The notes under the pieces: model-generated | The model's database searches: none | What the model saw: only the letters and a program-made list of their open reading frames with translations | Told to the model about the DNA's origin: nothing | Program-made: the position numbers and the translations under genes | Assembly (NCBI RefSeq): GCF_000155775.1 | Contig: NZ_DS989812.1 | Location: 16,990-80,989, forward strand | Direction: 5' to 3' | Length of the DNA: 64,000 nucleotides | From: Glaciecola sp. HTCC2999 | GTDB lineage: Bacteria > Pseudomonadota > Gammaproteobacteria > Enterobacterales > Alteromonadaceae | Part shown: in pieces, positions 63,501 to 64,000 of the stretch | How positions within the stretch are numbered: the first letter of the stretch is position 1 | Layout of the letters: every line of letters begins with the position of its first letter

Positions 63501-64000
63501 GAGCGGGAATTGATCAAATTGATTATAGTGCGACGACTAACGCTTTAACTGTTGACTTAGCAAATAACACCGCCTCTGGTGATGATATTGACTCTGATAC
63601 TTTAACCAATATTGAAAATGTTTCAGGTGGTCAAGCGGAAGATTCAATCACTGGTGATGATAATGCCAATGAACTTCGCGGTAATGCCGGTTCCGATACA
63701 TTAACTGGTGGTGCTGGAAATGATACCTTAATCGGTGGTCAAGGTACCGATGTACTGCGCGGCGGTGAAGGCCTTGATACTGCATCATTTGCAGATGTAA
63801 CAGGTCCTATTACGATTGATTTATCGTTAGGTACAGTAGTGACAAGTGCAGGTTCTAATGCCGGTGCGGATACTCTAGAAAGTATCGAAAATGTCATCGG
63901 TACAGGTTCAACAGATACGATTATAGGCTCTGATGATGCTAACCGTATTGATGGTGCTGGCGGTGCTGATACTGTTGATGCTGGCGCTGGTAACGATACC
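54518..64000 (+). CDS. Giant RTX-type adhesin, 5' part (continues past the window)
   Basis: From ATG 54518 (GAAGG 7 bases upstream) the frame stays open for 3,161 codons to the window end. The N-terminal 100 residues are followed by a FecR-like or retention-module-like segment (GAAYVITSDGRREVSEGD, about 94-160), a Ser/Asn-rich stretch (about 255-370) and a Calx-beta-like domain (about 376-478). Then come three blocks of nonapeptide repeats (about 505-1040, 1175-2048, 2190-2523), each followed by a related non-repeat island, and canonical RTX modules with ADYTDE- or SVDLDAGT-type linkers from about 2649 onward. Proteins of this plan are exported by type I secretion and held at the surface as biofilm adhesins; the secretion genes and C-terminal signal would lie downstream. 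Antisense frames here are shadows. Confidence 0.88.
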   Translation, partial: MSVKLFDKSSPNEQSILSEAEFKQLLEGASSLVAQGDDIILTTADGQELVIPQGNQLTDVKTLISESQLSFDFAVDNFSANNEDGLESNSVVISSIKGAAYVITSDGRREVSEGDSIATDTVIFTESENSEIEIVDSQTNNKATIILDTDTEISLQQSTVDSLIVGLNKGTIANTASESFSISTPVGVINTQNQPLGVSVNDLTKVTTVVALSENAQTINLSTSSQSNLEIVVPDTGVEIQPDTDQPGTSGQSTPDTTTTQQIRSLISQDGSGASAIVDSSSASTSDSVASETSSNPNNSLNSATLSGVEVSSIAESTGEQSLEQGAFSNDSGATSNNVANPSTSSSASSNTEGSDSGSSDSSDSGDVVGNDNNMAIMPFVSLVISDSVVDEQDEFINLTIQLSTATTMPVTVTLVVEGNDTGRVELPNNAEFTIAPGASEIEVPVALSSDFTRQDLENIQISIGSVSNGMPDEQNPDSVTFDIIDQDPINAANSDSPIEVEGSDQEDSVSGSAQGDTINAAGGNDFVDAGKGDDVIDAGTGDDTVSGGDGNDSTSGDEGDDSVEGGAGNDTVTGGIGSDTTLGGEGDDTVSGGEGNDSTSGDDGDDSVDGGAGNDTVTGGTGDDTTTGGSGNDTVSGGEGNDSTSGDDGDDSVDGGAGNDTVTGGTGDDTTTGGLGNDTVSGGEGNDSTSGDDGDDSVDGGAGNDTVTGGTGDDTTTGGLGNDTVSGGEGNDSTSGDDGDDSVDGGAGNDTVSGGEGNDSTSGDDGDDSVDGGAGNDTVTGGTGDDTTTGGLGNDTVSGGEGNDSTSGDDGDDSVDGGAGNDTVTGGTGDDTTLGGEGNDTVSGGEGNDSTSGDDGDDSVDGGAGNDTVTGGTGDDTTTGGLGNDTVSGGEGNDSTSGDDGDDSVDGGAGNDTVTGGAGNDTTIGGAGNDTVSGDAGDDSTGGGDGDDTVDGGEGNDTVTGGAGNDTTTGGAGNDTISGDAGDDSTGGGDGDDSVDGGEGNDTVTGGAGNDTVIGGTGDDSIDGGEGADSIAAGSGNDTIIFDANDLLVDGQTGTDTLIIQEDTLDLNDVNNDIIKNIEIIQLQNDSGVAFSMSETDLVALLESGNERLIIEGAQSDVVTLYGVFSDLGIESLDNANYNVFGFDGLEIFVRENIGSSVVFPTTPGADTIPGTRSDDTIDGGEGDDSVDGGEGNDTVTGGAGNDTTTGGAGNDTVSGDEGDDSTGGGDGDDSVDGGAGNDTVSGGSGNDTTTGGAGNDTVSGDAGDDSTGGGDGDDSVDGGEGNDTVTGGAGNDTTTGGAGNDTVSGDAGDDSTGGGDGDDTVDGGEGNDTVTGGAGNDTTTGGAGNDTVSGDAGDDSTGGGDGDDSVDGGEGNDTVTGGAGNDTTIGGAGNDTVSGDAGDDSTGGGDGDDTVDGGEGNDTVTGGSGNDTTTGGAGNDTVSGDAGDDSTGGGDGDDSVDGGEGNDTVTGGAGNDTTIGGAGNDTVSGDAGDDSTGGGDGDDTVDGGEGNDTVTGGSGNDTTTGGAGNDTVSGDAGDDSTGGGDGDDSVDGGEGNDTVTGGAGNDTTTGGAGNDTVSGDAGDDSTGGGDGDDTVDGGEGNDTVTGGAGNDTTTGGAGNDTVSGDAGDDSTGGGDGDDSVDGGEGNDTVTGGAGNDTTIGGAGNDTVSGDAGDDSTGGGEGDDSVDGGEGNDTVTGGAGNDTTTGGAGNDTVSGDAGDDSTGGGDGDDSVDGGAGNDTVTGGTGSDTTLGGEGDDTVSGGAGNDTVFGDAGDDSVDGGDGDDSVDGGEGNDTVTGGAGSDTTLGGAGNDTVSGDAGDDSTGGGDGDDSVDGGEGNDTVTGGAGNDTTTGGAGNDTVSGDAGDDSTGGGEGDDSVDGGEGNDTVTGGAGNDTTTGGAGNDTVSGDAGDDSTGGGDGDDSVDGGEGNDTVTGGAGNDTTIGGAGNDSVSGDAGDDSTGGGDGDDTVDGGEGNDTVTGGAGNDTTTGGAGNDTVSGEAGDDSVSGGTGDDSVDGGEGDDSVDGGAGNDTVNGGAGNDSIDGGEGADSIAAGSGNDTIIYDANDVLIDGQAGTDTLLIQDSEVDLTLVDDAILKNIEVIQLDNNSGVSLTINGTDLAALLDTETNRLYVRGSDTDTVEILDIFTADGTQTLDGVEYNVFSNATQAIWIESTIDSSAVIPSGPGNDEYPGSEGDDTYNGEGGDDTIAGEEGNDSLDGDTGNDSVDGGEGNDTVTGGAGNDTTTGGAGNDSVSGDAGDDSTGGGDGDDTVDGGEGNDTVTGGAGNDTTIGGAGNDTVSGDAGDDSTGGGDGDDTVDGGEGNDTVTGGAGNDTVSGDSGDDSTGGGDGDDSVDGGEGNDTVTGGAGNDTTTGGAGNDTVSGDAGDDSTGGGDGDDSVDGGEGNDTVTGGAGNDTTTGGAGNDTVSGDAGDDSTGGGDGDDSVDGGEGNDTVTGGAGNDTTTGGAGNDTVSGDAGDDSVDGGEGDDSVDGGAGNDTVNGGAGNDTVLGGEGNDSIDGGLGSDSITAGDGDDTIIYDRNDVLIDGGAGTDTLVVNDAEVDFTTISSPVLHNIEIIDLSGPNASQITLNEASVFAITDSDPAVLTVNGNDLDIVNIIGAWTQGATVDGYNVYTGTTVNSDNNTVNVTLNIFRDITVAQTQTGGTDNDTLTGTSGSDILQGFGGDDSLMGEAGNDTLQGGAGDDELIGGTGIDTADYTDETANISVDLDAGTSGATDPNETADTGSDTLTSIENVVAGDGDDTLRGDSNTNQLEGGAGDDTIDGRQGADTLIGGVGDDSIIGGEGNDRLRGNEGADTLSGGAGTDTADYSDEDSNVTVNLKDGSATDGSGDTDILEDIENIAGGSGNDTLTGDDTNNVITGNEGDDTLIGGLGNDTLEGSAGNDTVSFAGSLKNWVVNLFSSDVTNNGQSTASNSAQADTEVDQLSSIENVTGGAGNDTIYGSDEANVVVGGAGNDVITANGGADTIDGGAGSDTFIGGLGADEIDGGAGIDQIDYSATTNALTVDLANNTASGDDIDSDTLTNIENVSGGQAEDSITGDDNANELRGNAGSDTLTGGAGNDTLIGGQGTDVLRGGEGLDTASFADVTGPITIDLSLGTVVTSAGSNAGADTLESIENVIGTGSTDTIIGSDDANRIDGAGGADTVDAGAGNDT
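56030..57640 (+). repeat. Nonapeptide repeat block 1 (135-bp superunits)
   Basis: Five nonapeptides make a 45-residue superunit containing GNDSTSGDDGDDSVDGG, then GNDTVTGG, then GDDTTTGG. It repeats many times with few changes. The hydrophobic position of the nonapeptide is Val or Thr instead of the usual Leu. Confidence 0.88.
58040..60660 (+). repeat. Nonapeptide repeat block 2, with higher-order duplications
   Basis: The same 135-bp superunit recurs about nineteen times. About 435 bases from 58249 recur identically from 59059 (offset 810, six superunits), and stretches near 58621 recur at 58891 (offset 270, two superunits). Confidence 0.88.
61090..62090 (+). repeat. Nonapeptide repeat block 3
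   Basis: About 1 kb of the same nonapeptide units ends in DSIDGGLGSDSITAGDGDD before a VLIDGGAGTDTL island. One superunit is shortened by a nonapeptide around 61470-61500. Confidence 0.85.

Overview
The window reads as chromosomal DNA of a marine, Alteromonadales-like gammaproteobacterium (inference). Pointers are a thiamine-salvage arrangement (TonB receptor, PnuT, kinase), RfaH with a JUMPStart/ops leader, an EPS-associated MarR-type regulator, two peptidyl-prolyl isomerases with GlyGly-CTERM tails, and giant calcium-binding surface proteins. Genus cannot be fixed from sequence alone.

Layout. 1-2.34 kb: end of a TonB-dependent receptor, pnuT and a thiamine-kinase-like gene. 2.39-3.02 kb: tRNA-Trp directly followed by rfaH. 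3.1-9.5 kb: envelope export genes (YjbH-like barrel, SLBB/Wza-like protein, Wzz). 9.5-9.9 kb: a dense control region with repeated palindromes, a perfect Fur-type box and a hairpin abutting an ops element. 9.9-26.6 kb: one long collinear exopolysaccharide operon (regulator, manB-gmm-manC-gmd-fcl, wzx, six glycosyltransferases or relatives, acyltransferase, wzy, an epimerase/reductase plus initiating sugar transferase, ugd), closed by a terminator. 26.7-30 kb: an insertion scar with galU and GNAT remnants, a tyrosine recombinase, and an XRE plus two-gene operon of unknown function. 30.2-35 kb: a full WbpM/CapD dehydratase and a second one cut by an IS3 element so that only its soluble domain remains. 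35.1-50.7 kb: a direct duplication of a HAD phosphatase / PPIase divergent pair flanks a giant lipoprotein gene (10.8 kb) and a beta-barrel gene. 50.9-54.4 kb: a 12-copy heptanucleotide array and rmlBACD. 54.5 kb to the window end: an unfinished RTX-type adhesin gene with extreme internal repetition.

Together the genes encode synthesis and export of a complex EPS. The predicted precursors are GDP-L-fucose, UDP-glucuronate, dTDP-L-rhamnose and a WbpM-dependent UDP-amino sugar, assembled by a Wzx/Wzy route, with large calcium-binding matrix or adhesin proteins encoded alongside. RfaH, made in the same window, probably acts on the ops element of the main operon. A 17-bp palindrome, CTAAGAA-N3-TTCTTAG, recurs in five intergenic regions of this locus and is the best candidate for an undescribed shared control element.
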